Assembly: GCF_022539665.2 (NCBI RefSeq)
Contig: NC_081332.1
Span: 5,533,803 to 5,597,802 of the forward strand
Direction: 5' to 3'
Origin: Daphnia carinata
Taxonomy: Eukaryota > Arthropoda > Branchiopoda > Diplostraca > Daphniidae
DNA: 64,000 nucleotides
A program made the translations under genes and the position numbers. The notes beneath the pieces were generated by a model. It made no database searches and was not told the origin of the DNA. It was given only the letters and a program-made list of their open reading frames with translations. Positions 30,737-43,965 of the stretch are shown piece after piece. The number at the start of each line of letters is the position of its first letter. Within the stretch, counting starts at the first letter, position 1.

Positions 30737-33238
30737 GGGGTCATTCCCTAAAATAAAAGGGATAAAAATTGATCAACAAAAAAAAAAAATTCAAAAAAGA
30801 AGAAAAAAAAAACAAAAAAAGAAGAAAACGAAAATTAAATCCACACCACATCAACCCTTATCCACTCCCCTCGACCAATCATAGAATTTCTTCCTTTCTT
30901 TCAGCTGATCGTGATAAATTGACATTGCGCGCTTTATGATAATCACGGTGCGCTGAAATCTCTTGGTCAAGTATCTGCCACGAGAAAATAATGGCTGATG
31001 TCTTGGCCAGACAAGGAAAAGGCTTTTGAACTGACATCAAGACCCAAACCGCGTGGCGCGCGTGTCTGTCTTTGGTTGTACGAGTGGTTATTTGCCGTTG
31101 TGGAAAAGTGTTAACTGTCTTAACAACTCAATAATGTGTATGTGTGCGAGTGCGTGTGAGCGTGTATGTACGTGTGTATAACCTTCCTCCCTTTTATGGG
31201 TTTTTTCTTTGTCTTGTATACCTCGTTCATTTTTCACTCATTGTGTCGCTGGAGTAAGTATAATTGTGTGCAAAAAAAAAAAAAACAAAAAAAAAGACGG
31301 AAATGTATGGCAGGTCTCAACCGCTTCAATTATAATTGTAATTTTTTTAGCCCCCCCCTCAGTACAATGATTAAATATTCCTGCGTCTTGTTGTTGTTAA
31401 GAATTGCTAGCAGACGACGTAATTATGTCGCATTTATGATTTTGCTCAGGTATATTGGCGTGGTTGAATTTCCCTCCATAGAATGAATGATAGGAATTTT
31501 ATTCATTACAGGTGTAATTAGTTCTTCTGAAGTTAATGTCAAAATTCCATTCTCGTTTAGCTTTTGTTATGGAAAAGTAAAATCTCTAAGAATTTAATGT
31601 GACGAATATCAAAGCATAAATGTAAAATTATGCATACAATTAGACGTTAACCAGTTAACTAATATCTTGTGGAAATCTGAACTTGATGGATGGCGGGAAC
31701 GGGAAAGAATGGGAACCAGATTCGCGCCCATTTTCTTGCTTTTCAAAGATGGCGCCGGATCTTTGTACTAGATGGCGCGGGATAAAAGCTGTTTGGGCTA
31801 TCTAGGTCCATCCGTGACTGGGATGGGTGAACAGCTGATTGATGAAATGGGGGGAAACCTTCATCAAGAGACTCCCTCTCGCCGGTGATTGATGCTGATC
31901 TTGATGGCCGATTTCCAAAAGTTATCATCCGAGAAGAATATTATTGATGAACGATAAAGTGTTGGTCATGCGTTAAGAGTGCTTCCGAAAATTAATGTCA
32001 ATGACATCTAGCGAAACTCTTCTTCACCAGATTGTTGCTTAGTCATGGTGAAAAAAAAAACGTAAAAATATATTTTGTAAAGCAATTACCGAAGACAAGC
32101 AAGTTAAAGAAGAAAACTATGCACACTGATTGCGTAATTTTCTTTTGCAAACTTATGGCAACAATGGTTTTATTGTTGCAATTATTCAAAATTGGCATCG
32201 TCGAGAAGGCCTATCGAAGAGGCATGGTTTTCGAAAACGGAAGTCGATCTTGGCGCAACAATTAGTTCGTTCTACGCGCGGTTTCGAGAACCACGTCGAT
32301 GTGAGGCCTGTTCATTTAAACCTCGTGGTCACCGATTGTTGGCTTCTACAGGTATATACTGTTATCTAAAACCATTATGCTAGAAATGAATGTTGCTTTC
32401 CATAACGAAGTAATGATAGTAATTTGGGCGTCTACTTGAGAGTTTGGCAAATTCAGCTAGTTATTGTGTATGTATCACTGTTACAACGCAAAAAGTGAGA
32501 GCCCCCACATGGGTAGAACTTTTTGTTTATTGGCAAGTAGTGCCACAATCCCCAAACTTTCACAGTGCACTTTACTGGTATCGTATTCTTTAGTATGTGT
32601 ATCATTTTTTCATTATTTGCCACGTCAGTCTAGCAACCACTTTTCATAGTTTTCATTAAGCCAACTTGCGATCTTTCACCAAAAAGCAATATAGCCTAAC
32701 GAGAATCGTTGTCAATGGCAATGGATTGTAATTAAGCGTTGCAACTCGTAACAATGATTAAATATGTATACTTGTCACCATTCTGGTTTCGTCCTGGTAC
32801 AAACATAGTCCATAACATAATGATACACAACAAATAGGAAGGAGGGTGACAAGTAATGAATTGGGATGCCTGGGCGTATATATGTGACAATGCCAAACAT
32901 TGTATAAATGTACAAACTCATTCAAAATGTATTTTTTTTTTTTAATCATTTCTTAATTCCTTTTTTTCCATTTCTTTTTTAGAAGAGGTAATAATATAGA
33001 AACGAGATGGTGAAGGGATCGAGTTTCATCGCCGGTAAAGTTAATTATGCAATGAAAATGTGTCTAGATTACCTAGATAGTCAAATAACGCTCAATATTG
33101 TACCACACAGGTCTCGTTTTTCTCTCAAGCGCTTCCTATCGGCTTCCAGCGAGCGTTGTTCCTATATTTACAGACCCACACGCGCCCCTCGGTTCCGGTT
33201 TCCAGCTCTTTTCCCCTTCTCCTTTCTCCCCTCAGCAA
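30737..33238. other. Convergent intergenic region between gro2 and the dpr-family gene
   Basis: About 2.5 kb holding the 3' UTRs of both genes. AATAAA at 30752 is only 15 bp past the gro2 stop. Two AGATGGCGC motifs lie at 31747-31756 and 31770-31778. Short open frames near 32030-32380 show no coding character. Confidence 0.5.
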
Positions 33239-36200
33239 TCACGAACTGCGTGCCGAGACAGTCATCATCGGACATCGTGACGACACGTCTTTCGTCCAGC
33301 AAAGCGGCACCTCATTTCCACCGATTGGTAAAACAGTCCAATCGGTCGAGCAGTTCGGTTTCGTATTACCATCTACTGACGCGACTTCATTGTCTAGTTT
33401 CTCGTTGGCTATCGCTGCTGTCGACATCCATTTGGCGGCCATCATAAAGAGCAAAGTCACGAACGCTGTGTTCCACCAACTGGCCAATTGGGCGGCACCT
33501 ATTCCGCCGTTCTTCCCGTGTTGCATGGCTGCTGGCTGCTCTCCTATCAAAGGCAATCGAAAGTTTCGATTGCCGGAGACGGAAAAAGAGGCAAAAAACG
33601 AACCAGTTTAATTGTAGAACATGCAAACAAACGGTTGTTTCAAAAGGAAAGGAAAAAACGGTGGGTGTTGGGTTAGAAAACAAGTGTCAAGTCACAGTTA
33701 ACCCTGACACGCGAATCGAATGATTGCAGGCGAAATAGACGAAAATGCATGCGCTAAAAAGAAAAAGCTAGACGCTGGAAGTTGGGCACGTCCTTGAAAG
33801 AGGGAAAATTGGACTGATCAGTTAAGACGGTTGCAAATCGCTTCAGACACGGTAGAAAAGTAGAGGTCGAAAACGAAAATTGCCCTCGTTTCTGCAGTGC
33901 GCGTTTGCAATGGATACTTGAGAAACAAGAACTTTCATTTGCAGATGGAGTGGGAAGAATGAACAACTTTTGACTGGTGAAGTGGAAACCTTGGAAACGA
34001 GGCCGGTATGAAACATGCACCAGCTCTCCTTGCACTCACTTCTCAATTACATTTTTTATTCTCTCTAGGAAAAGGTCTCTAACCTATTTTTACTGTCCAT
34101 CTTAATACCTCGTTGAGAAATCACAGGTAGATTTTACTTGCCCCGCCTTTCTCATGATTTATTTACCGGAGCAGTTCTCGGGGAACGATGGAGGACCCCA
34201 ACTTGGCAAACTTTTCGTGCCAGACATTAAACTCATGTCGATGAGGTTGTTTTTATTTTTTACTTGAAAAATGGCAAGAGCACGAAGTTACTTTATTATT
34301 ATTTTTTTTTTAGGCAATGTGATGGAGAAAACAAAACCATAACAAAACGATATACTTCGTCACACACGCAGCCAAACGCACGCGAGTGTTGAAAGGGAAG
34401 GCGGAGCTTGGCCGTCGGAGAGAAAAAAAAAATTCCCCGGACGTGCAACGGAATATCTCCAGCAGCGCAAAGGGCCTTTTTTTTTTGTCCATCAAAATCC
34501 CAATACATCATGAGCGCCGGTGACACGCCATCATTTCAAGCCTTTACCATGTTCGCCGTTTTCTACCGTGCGGAACAGGAGGGGGAGCGAAAAAACTTTT
34601 TTACGACCGACTTGTTTAGCGAAACCCACCAGTGAGTTGATGGACGTAACGGCGGGAACGGGCTAGTGTGTGACACACTCACACGCGCGCAGAGTGGGCC
34701 ATAAACGTGAGTATAACAAGAGAAAGTATTTTATTTTTTAACTTCCCTTTTTTTTATTTATTTTTATTTTTCCCGTTTTTTTTTTTTTTTCTCTTCAGGA
34801 AAACTTCATCCGTGTAACGCGCCCGTTGCCTAATAAGATTGCGTTCACTCAGCTAGAATTGCCCACTGACTGGCCGACTGATTTGCCCGCGTATAACGGA
34901 TCGCGCAACATTTTCCGCCATTCTGAACTCCGCGTACGGTCTGCGAGTAAGATTGTACTCGGTGCCGAAACTGGGGAGGAGCGAAACGGAACAAACGTGC
35001 GCCACTTACGAAGCGGATTGGGGAATGAAGGCAGCTATAGGCCAATTAAGCCAATTCAAGCCAGTCTTGAGAGATGACGGAATAGTGGAACAATAGAGGA
35101 ATAGCTAAGGCTGTGTGCGTATGCTGAGAGGGCTGAAAGACATCTTGGTGTTTAGCTATTCCGCCAACGTTCCGTCAATATCCAAGGACGGACTTTTCGT
35201 GAAAACTCGGATAGGCAAAGGAGAGAGGGAGTGAAGAAAGAAGAAATGCGGAGCAGAGAAAACAGCTGGATGCTGTCCACCAGCTCGCTTTTGTTATTTA
35301 CCATTTAGAACGTGTAGAGTGACGCTGGCCAGTTGGAGGCTAGGAGGTCCACACGAGTAGTTGCCGGCAAAGTCGGGCGTGGCAGGCGGAACGTTCAAGA
35401 CGGCCAGAAGAGAATCAGGTCCCAGGCGGGTGACGCGGGCGCTCCATCCGTTTTTCGTAGCGCCTAACGGAAATTACATTGCAAATGTTCGGTATTAAGA
35501 GATGCAACTCACGAATTTGTTTGTTTTATTTTTATTTTATTTTTTACTATTTAACAAGGAGGAAATGGACATTGTCGTAAGAGACTCACCAGACGGCGCT
35601 AGTGCTGCCACCTCTTTGGATCCTTCGTACGTCCGCGATTCCTCGAGTGCCGAGCCGGCTATCCTCTCGGTTTTATGGTACCAAAAAATGTACGGTGGGG
35701 TCTCGATTAATCCTGAAATGACGCAATGCAAAGCGACTCCGCTACCGGACATGACGTATATATCCGGAGCGCCTCTGATCTCCACCTGCGGAACTGTTTG
35801 GGGTAAAAGGACGAGAAAAAATTAACATAATTCCCACTGCATCTGTAATCAATTGACGGTTAATCTGCCTCCCTCAGTGTCTTACCGACGATGTTTAATT
35901 GATAGACGAGGCTTAGTTTGGGCTCGCTGGAAACTTGGCATTCATATTTGCCGGCGTCAGATCCGCGAACGGCTCTCAAATGCAACGTCCAAATGTCTGA
36001 ATTGGCCGGATGGTGCACCTGGAAACGGCCGTCGCCGATAAAAGTGTCCGTATCGACCGTCAGTAAATGGCCGTCTTTCTTGCGCACCCAAGAGACCTAA
36101 TACGGAAACGCCGAGAAAAACATGAGACGCGAGCTTTGCAACGGCCAATCAATTATAAACGCCGACTAAGGTGCACTAACTGTACGTTTCGCACGAATTC

Positions 36201-39200
36201 CGTTTACATTTAATTAACTAGTTCCATCTTTTTTTTTTTTGGGTATTTGCAGAGTGCACATCCCCCTGGCGTGAAAATGGGAGCCTATTGGTTAAGTACA
36301 CGAACCGATTTGTTGGCCACATCCTGGACCCGGCAGACAAGATGGGCATGAGCGCCGTATTGAGTGGTCACGTTGAGTGGCAAAGACACGTCGAACGAAG
36401 GCATCGTCGCCAGCTGCTTGTTCTCGTGCGAATGGTGGACAGCCAAGCTGCCGGATTCTTTAGGACTCCATAAATCCGAAACAACGGCCACCGCTGAAAC
36501 TGACGACGGTAATTTCTCTATAAGGACGAACGAACAAAAAGAAAAGGGAGGAAATTATTATTGATTTTCCATCGAATTCGACGTGTTGTTGAAACGCGAT
36601 AGCCAGCAGCTATCGACAATCTTTTTGGCTTTGCTGTCAAGCAAGCCTGTTAGCTTCGTGATTCACGATTCGTCGGCTCTACCATCGCTCCCCCCTTATT
36701 TTATTTATTTATTTTTCTTTTGTCAAAAGCAAACCGCCAAAACGTGAAAATCGCCCTTTCAAAACGTCCATATCTGCACGTTACGTGATCAAGCAGAAAG
36801 TTCTATCTCCGTTTTTGCTTCTATATGGCAGTTCTTGCGTTCGCTCTCATCCGGCTACTCTGACGGAAAACAACTCGTTTGACGTAAAAACGTTAAATAA
36901 TTTTTCTTTTTGGCTTTTTCTTTTTTTTTTATCCCATTTTTTCTTGAAGTTAAACGTAAACATTGCAACGGATATCGAATCTAAGCAACATAGAAAGGGC
37001 TAAAGAAAAGGGCTGAATTCGCCAGAAAATGGCCGATAGCATTACTCCTTCGGGAGATTGTTATTGCGGTTGTCTAACTATGGCGTGCACGTTCCACAAA
37101 AAAAGAAAGCATCAGCAATGCAGGCCTGTCCGTGTTTTTGCTATGTCCCAACCACTCGACTCTTCTCTGTCCCTGTGTTTATTGTCAGACACACACACAC
37201 GTCCTAAATCATTCGACATTGTTGGACGGGTCTCGATCGTGGCTCATGTCTGTCTTCATTGGGGTTAGGCAACAACTCTTGTATCTTGCGAAAAAGCCGA
37301 AATGGGTTAACACTCGTGTAATGCTATACAAAGTGGGCGAACATTTGTTTCTATTGGCCGATTGCCCGTTAAAAAAAAAAAATGGAAATTGACTAGGATA
37401 GAAAAGAAAGGCAAACATTGGCGAAGCAATCGATTGGGCGGATGCCCCCCCAGAATTTTTCTTATTTTTCCGAAACGTGTTATTTTGTGATAAACTAGGA
37501 GAAGAAAAGGATTGTAGAGCGTTAAAAGAGGCAACAAATTTCACGGTTCACATCATTTGATATTAACATCCACTTTTGAAAAAAAAAAAAAAACGGAAAG
37601 AGGGAGAGACAACTATATCAATAAGATTGGCTGCTCCTGCTGCTGCTGAAAAGGCGGCAAAGCGTACGCGGATGTATAATCCCCCCTCTTTCCCTTTTTT
37701 AAAGAGAAGAAAACGGAAATGGAAACGAAATCGAAACCCCCCCCCTCTCTCTATTTTTCCAACGAGACGATGCGTTTCCCCCTTCCGTTTTTCGCATCAC
37801 CAACCATGTAGGCATTCATTCTTTTTCACCGTTCTTGCAGAAGACGCTCAGCTCGTTGACATGTACATACGTACACATCCATACGTCAGCCCGCGTTTGG
37901 TTGTATGTACATATGTAAAGATAAAGGGCGGACAGAAAGAAGAAAATGGGTTTGAAAAAAAAAAAGGCGTAAGAGAGAATGCACTGGATCGATAAGTCAA
38001 CACTCACGCACGTCGAAGCGAACCGAGGTCGTTGCGGTCGTGTCGGTAGACGGACGTGGCGGCCCTTTTTAGATACCCATCTATCCTTCATCAGTTTGTT
38101 TGTCGTTGGCAAATAGACGAGCAACACGGCCAGTGCTCGTCTATAGAGACACAAAACTAGAACATTATCCAAGCGAAAGTGCCGCTTCGTCAGAATAAAC
38201 GTCCGACCTTTATATAAAAAGAAAGAAGGAGGACGTTTTTTTTTTCCTTTGATTTTTTCATCTTAAATCCCGATCTTCTTTTTTTCAAGTTGGACAGCTC
38301 GTAGGAAGAAAATAATTTTTGTCTTTTGTTTGGATTGCTGTAGTACGTTTGGCAACGTTGCATTTCTGCAATATGTTTGTGAGATGCGTTCAGTTGTCTG
38401 GGTACTTTAAGATAGAAAATAAAGGGGGAACTCGAAAAAAAAAAAAATTTGGCCGACTTTGATGGATTGATCACACGGCAAAGGGACTTGCTGTCAGCAG
38501 CACGTATCATTTCTTGTTGCATATCGATATTTTGTGAAGGAGGGAAAATGAAATGGTGATGTAGTTTTTCTTTTCTTTTTTTTTGTTTTATTATTTTCAG
38601 GATCCCAAACAACATATGCTGGTAAAAAGAAAAAAGGGAGCTGACTGTGCTGAAGGGGGGCTTATGCTAATCCGGCTGGAAATGTTGGTATCCACTTGGT
38701 CCGTTTGCTCCATCGCTTTATTACAGTACGGGTGATGTTCCTTCTTTTTTTTTTTTATACTTGCAAAAATAGTTAAAAGTCCATTTTTTTTTCTATCCTT
38801 TCCGTATACAATAAGAAAAATAAGTTGTTTTTTTTTTTTTGGCTTGTCAATCTATTTTGGCTAGATTTAAAACTCTCTTTTTTATGTTTTATTTAGCCGT
38901 TGTAGATACACAAAAGACATTCTTATTTTTATTGATAGGCAACAATAAAAGAAGCGGTGAAATAGGAAGATCAATTATTCATGGCCGTCTTAAAAAGCCG
39001 AAACGTTCGTCTACTCGCTTTGACGTTTCCTACCTATTCGACCGCTGCCAGTTGTAAGTAACTGATGACTCTCTCTCTTTCCTTCCTCACGAATTCAGAA
39101 CTATAATAAACCCCTCCCGCTCTTGTGATGCCTCCTCATCCGTGTGTTATTTTCCCCTTTCCAGGCGGACGTGTATACGAGATTCGGATATCAAGTGTCT

Positions 39201-42200
39201 AGCTAAGCAGACATTCGTGTGTGCGTGTGTGTGTGTGTCTACGTTTGAATCTCTAAAATGGCAACATGCGCAATGGACGGATATGCTGTTTCCCTGATGA
39301 CTCCAAAAGGTAGGAGATACGATTTCAATACGCTAATTCGGTAAGGGAAGCACAACGGCCATATGTAAATAGAACCGTGGAATCTATGGCTTTGCAATAA
39401 TGAGACGCTTCCCACCCCCGTAGGGTGGGGCCATGTAATACAACTTAGTGATATACAAGAAACGAAAGAGTTTCAATTTTCAAAAGAAAAAGAAAAATAC
39501 TTGGGATTCCTTGAATCTCAGCTATTTTCTAATCAAAAGCACCCCCCCCCCCCTTTTTTTTTTTTTTTTTTTTTCAAGCATTTCATTCTTCACAGCCTAT
39601 AGGGTTGCCCCGAAGTGAATCGAATGTCTTGGAAAAGTTTCAAATGAAAGAAAATGCTCTCAGTTTTCACGTACGCTGGTCTCGGGGCAAACAAACAAAA
39701 AAAAAAAAAAGAAATTGTATACATGCGCGTCTTCATTATTGCACTCCCACCCATTTTATTGCACGTAGGCTTGTTTTCGTTTGCTTAATGGCATAACATG
39801 TGCGAGATGGAAAAGTCGCATTGTGAAATTCTAGAAACGAAAAGGTCGAAAGGCAAAGTTTTCAGCCTCGTCTAAACTCTTGATTACTGGAACATCTAGA
39901 AAGTAACTGGAGCTAATCGACTGTAGAGTGACAACCGTAATAGTTTGCAAGTTAGGATGCACTGAAACGACATTGACGTACGAGTGTCTCTTACCTTAAA
40001 AAAAAAAACACAATGAGGGTGGAAAAGGGGATTAAATGTTGAATTGCAAGATCTTTTTTTTTTGTTAATTACCGAGCCTTATATTTTTAAAAAATTGTAG
40101 GACCTTAGGTTTTTCATTTTTTAAAGTCGAGAGACAACGGCCAGTCCAATTAATTTAGGTCGTGCATCGCATTTCTCAAAATTCATTAGATGCTAAACCG
40201 ACGGCGCGTTTTCACTTGGCCCCATCATTTTTCTCCGTTTTTTTTCTTTTTACGTAATGAGTCGCACTCGTTGCATTTGTTAGCGTGCCCCAGTTTAGAG
40301 AAAGACTTTGACGACAACAACCCTGTGCTTCTAATTATCAACTCGGTGGGGCAGTGTTTTCTTAACCATCAACTCCCCCCCCCCCTACCCGCCACAGAGC
40401 TTCGTTTACCATTAAACGACGCGTAATCACTAGATAGATAACGAGTCCTTTGAGATGCGTCTTCCTTTCTCCTCCCGTATTTTTTTTTTTTTTATCCTTC
40501 GTTCTAATCATCTGTTCGTATGGAGGTCGGGCGGAAGTAGAAAGCGGATTTCGGATGCGTGTCTAGTCTCCCGTTTTTTATTTTTATTTTTTTTTTTATA
40601 CATGTCATGTACGCATCCGTTTGCTTGTTTGCGCATTCGAGCGCGTCTAACCGCGAAGGATAGCCAAAACGTGCACCGCAGAAACTGCGCTAACGTCAAA
40701 ATAATAATGCTAATAATAAAATCATTTGTAAATAAAAGGGGACGAAACATGAAGTGACGTGCCAATGTCCCCGTGGAGGTAGAAAACTGGCAGTCAGGTC
40801 AAAAGAACGGGGGGGGGGGGACCTCCTTCGTTAAGCCAAGAGCTCAACAGAGCGCACAGTAAAGGAGTCTCTATAGTCTTTTTTACTTTTCTATCATCAT
40901 TATCATCAGCATGGCCCGATATTTATTTATTTTTTTCAAACTTTTTTTTTTTTTTGTCTTGTTCCTCTTCATGGGACAACGGCTTTACTGCAGTCTCTTT
41001 GATTTTTTTTTTCTTTCTTTCTTTTTGAAGGCGACCCATCTCCGGGTCTTACAATTCTTTTTGATGGCATTTTCTTGTGTATTAAGAAACCGGCAAGGGC
41101 TCGAGGATAAGACGAAGCAAAAAAAAAAATGTATCTAAGGGAGGTGAAGCATTGCCGGGACTTGGCCGAGTTTCAAAGTCTCTGTAGCGTCTTTGATGGT
41201 GAACAAGGCATCCAAATTCGCGTAGACGATTCACGAATAGCAAAAAGAGGGAGGAGACTCTCTTGACGAGAGAGAGAGAGAGAGATGGGCCAAAAAAAAA
41301 AGGGGGGGGGGAAGACTAAGAAGATCCGGTGAGAGCGGATCCCACGGCCTTTGGCTCGTCTAGCAATTTCGACATTTTCTCTCGTTTGTGCCTTCAATCT
41401 CTCTCTGTGTGTGTGTGCAACTTTACGGGACTGCATGCGGCACAGCGTTGGCAAGTTAACTTTCCATCGTTCCGCGTTCGGTGTCTTACCGCCTTTCCAT
41501 TGCATCAATGCGATTTATGTTTCTATCCGTCTCGCTATCTCTCCGTTTGTCTACAGCCCTACGGACATGAATGCTGACTGTATCTATCCATACACATACT
41601 AAGATGTATATATGTATGGATATATATATATACATTTATATTCCGCAGGCTTCTTTTTGTATACGTTTAAGACGTGTGGCATGGATCTTTGAAGAAAGGC
41701 AGCGAGAAGAAGTTGTCTTTAGCTGGGGGTGGGTGGTAGACAAAAAAAAAAAAAAAGACGTGCCCGGATTGCGAAAGGGAAGTAAAGACGTTTAAAAAAA
41801 AAAAATAGCTAGTAAAGTTTAATACTAGAATATGTGTAGCTTTTCAGCATTGCTAATCAAAGAATGCCGGTACGCATCCTCAAGAAATATCAAACGTGGC
41901 AGAAGGCAGTGGATTCGCGAGAAGCTTTTAAAAAAAAAAGGTAATTTTTATTTTTGAGAAAGAAAAAATATTGCGGCGTTATGAGTACACGCGTATGCAG
42001 CAATTTTCGAAATGGGATAACATGTCAGATTCTCGGTTGTATTGCAACACGTAGCGCGTCTTATCGATTGTATTTCTTTTGAAGTACTTTCGCGATATTT
42101 GTTAAGGAGTTGGGCCAGGAGGTATTCTTTCATTGATTGGATCGTCACCATCTGTTTATAATCGGATTCTAATTTATTGGTTCCATAAGTAACGAGAGAA

Positions 42201-43933
42201 GACGGGGAAAGAATAGGCGTAGGCGATAGGGGGAGAGGGATATAGTCGTTGACGGGAATTATTGGCAAACTGACCGGCAATTTCCACGCCATTTCCTATT
42301 GATTCGGTGATGTGTGTGCCGAGACCAATCGACTCTTGTTTTTTTTGTTTTTTTCTTCTATCCTTTAGACAAGAAGCGCACATCCTGGATGACTTGCGTG
42401 ATCCGTTTCACTGACTTAAATTTCTGTTTCTACCTTTTTTTTTTTTTTATTTATTTTTTTTTATTTTCATTGAAAGATAAGAAATGAATGTCGTAAGGAA
42501 TAACAGAAGGCACAAGTCAAAATGCCACGAAAGCCATTTTCCCTTGTCTCCGTATACTTAAAGACGCATCTATAAAATTCCGTTCGTAGAAAACGAAATC
42601 AATTCTCTCGTGTTGTGTGTGACACGGACGACAATGCAATAGCGATCTCAGCAGAGTACGTACATTTTCTTTTTCTTATTATTATTTCTTTTTTATAAAT
42701 AGAATAAAACGAGACCAAAAAAAAAAGAGGGAGGAGAAGACAACACATAAATCAATAGATGGGGCAAGAAGAATGTAAGCACAAACAGGGGAAAAAAAAA
42801 AAAAAAGAACGACAGGCCCATACATCTTTATATTGATGTTTGCAGATCGGCGCCGACTGTTCGTGTTTTATCTCGATGTCGTTGCAATATATTGGGAGAC
42901 CGAGCGATACAGGTTCTTAGGCACGCCAATGCGCTATTGTTCCCGTTAAGAAGACGTGGGTTGCGACACGCTGGCAGACGGGCCTAACTGATTGGGGCTG
43001 CCGTTGCCTCTGTCTTAATTCTTTATTTCTTTATTACTATTATTTGTTTTTGGTTCTTTTCCGGCCGTTTCTTTGTCCATCAAAACGCAACAAAATCCCG
43101 AGCAACACATCTTTGTGTTGTCGCAATCCCCCCCCCCCCCCCCCCCCCCCCCCCCAACAGTTGGATGATGGCCGTGATTGCCCTTCGTTTATTGCCTGAG
43201 AGTTCGTCATTGGCCATCAGCACGAGAGCGCACTTGATTACCAACGAGAAATTAGACTACAAAACGTGAAATGCAATTTAGCCGTAGTTGCAAGCAATCG
43301 AAAGGAGAGGGAACACATTCTTAATCATTACTACGTCGAGTTTACGTAGCCGTAAAATATAAAACGCATTTCCGCGCTGGAAGGGGAAGCTTGTTAATTA
43401 CTCGTCTGTTTGCTTATTCGTAGAATGTTGGCCTAATAAAGTACATTTTCCTTTCGTATCAACCGAAAACAAGGTAGACAGCGGATAGATCTATAGTGGC
43501 AGAGTGTATCCTCACACATAAAAAGTGGGGAGACCTCCCTCCCAAAAAAGAAAAAAAAACAATTGATATTAACTCGGTAAGAATCTAAGTAGCTCCTTCA
43601 TTCGGGGCACGCGCGTTACACGCTCCGAATGCTACGTGCTGTGGCCCCTTGTTCTCTATAAAGATTCGTAAGGACGACAAAGCGAAAAAAACAAATAAAA
43701 AGAGACGTGCTAGTTATATATATATAAGCAAACGGAATTGGAGCGGAATCGATCGACAGACACACGCTTATTACGTCTTCCTCATATTACTCCTCTCTCT
43801 CTCTCTTTTTTTTTTTTTTTTTTTTTTCTTTCTCCTTTTGAAACTTTCTGTCGTCTAAAACTTGACTGGTAAGGCCCAAACGCACAAAACTAACTTTACA
43901 CAAAACGCATCCAATAAAGAAGTGAACAATAAA

Positions 43934-43965
<32 letters not shown>

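Noticed and set aside
33007-33611. Two overlapping plus-strand frames of about 150 codons
   Set aside because: They lie antisense to the last exon of the dpr-family gene, whose minus-strand frame continues the Ig2-proximal GEQPAAMQHG sequence in phase.
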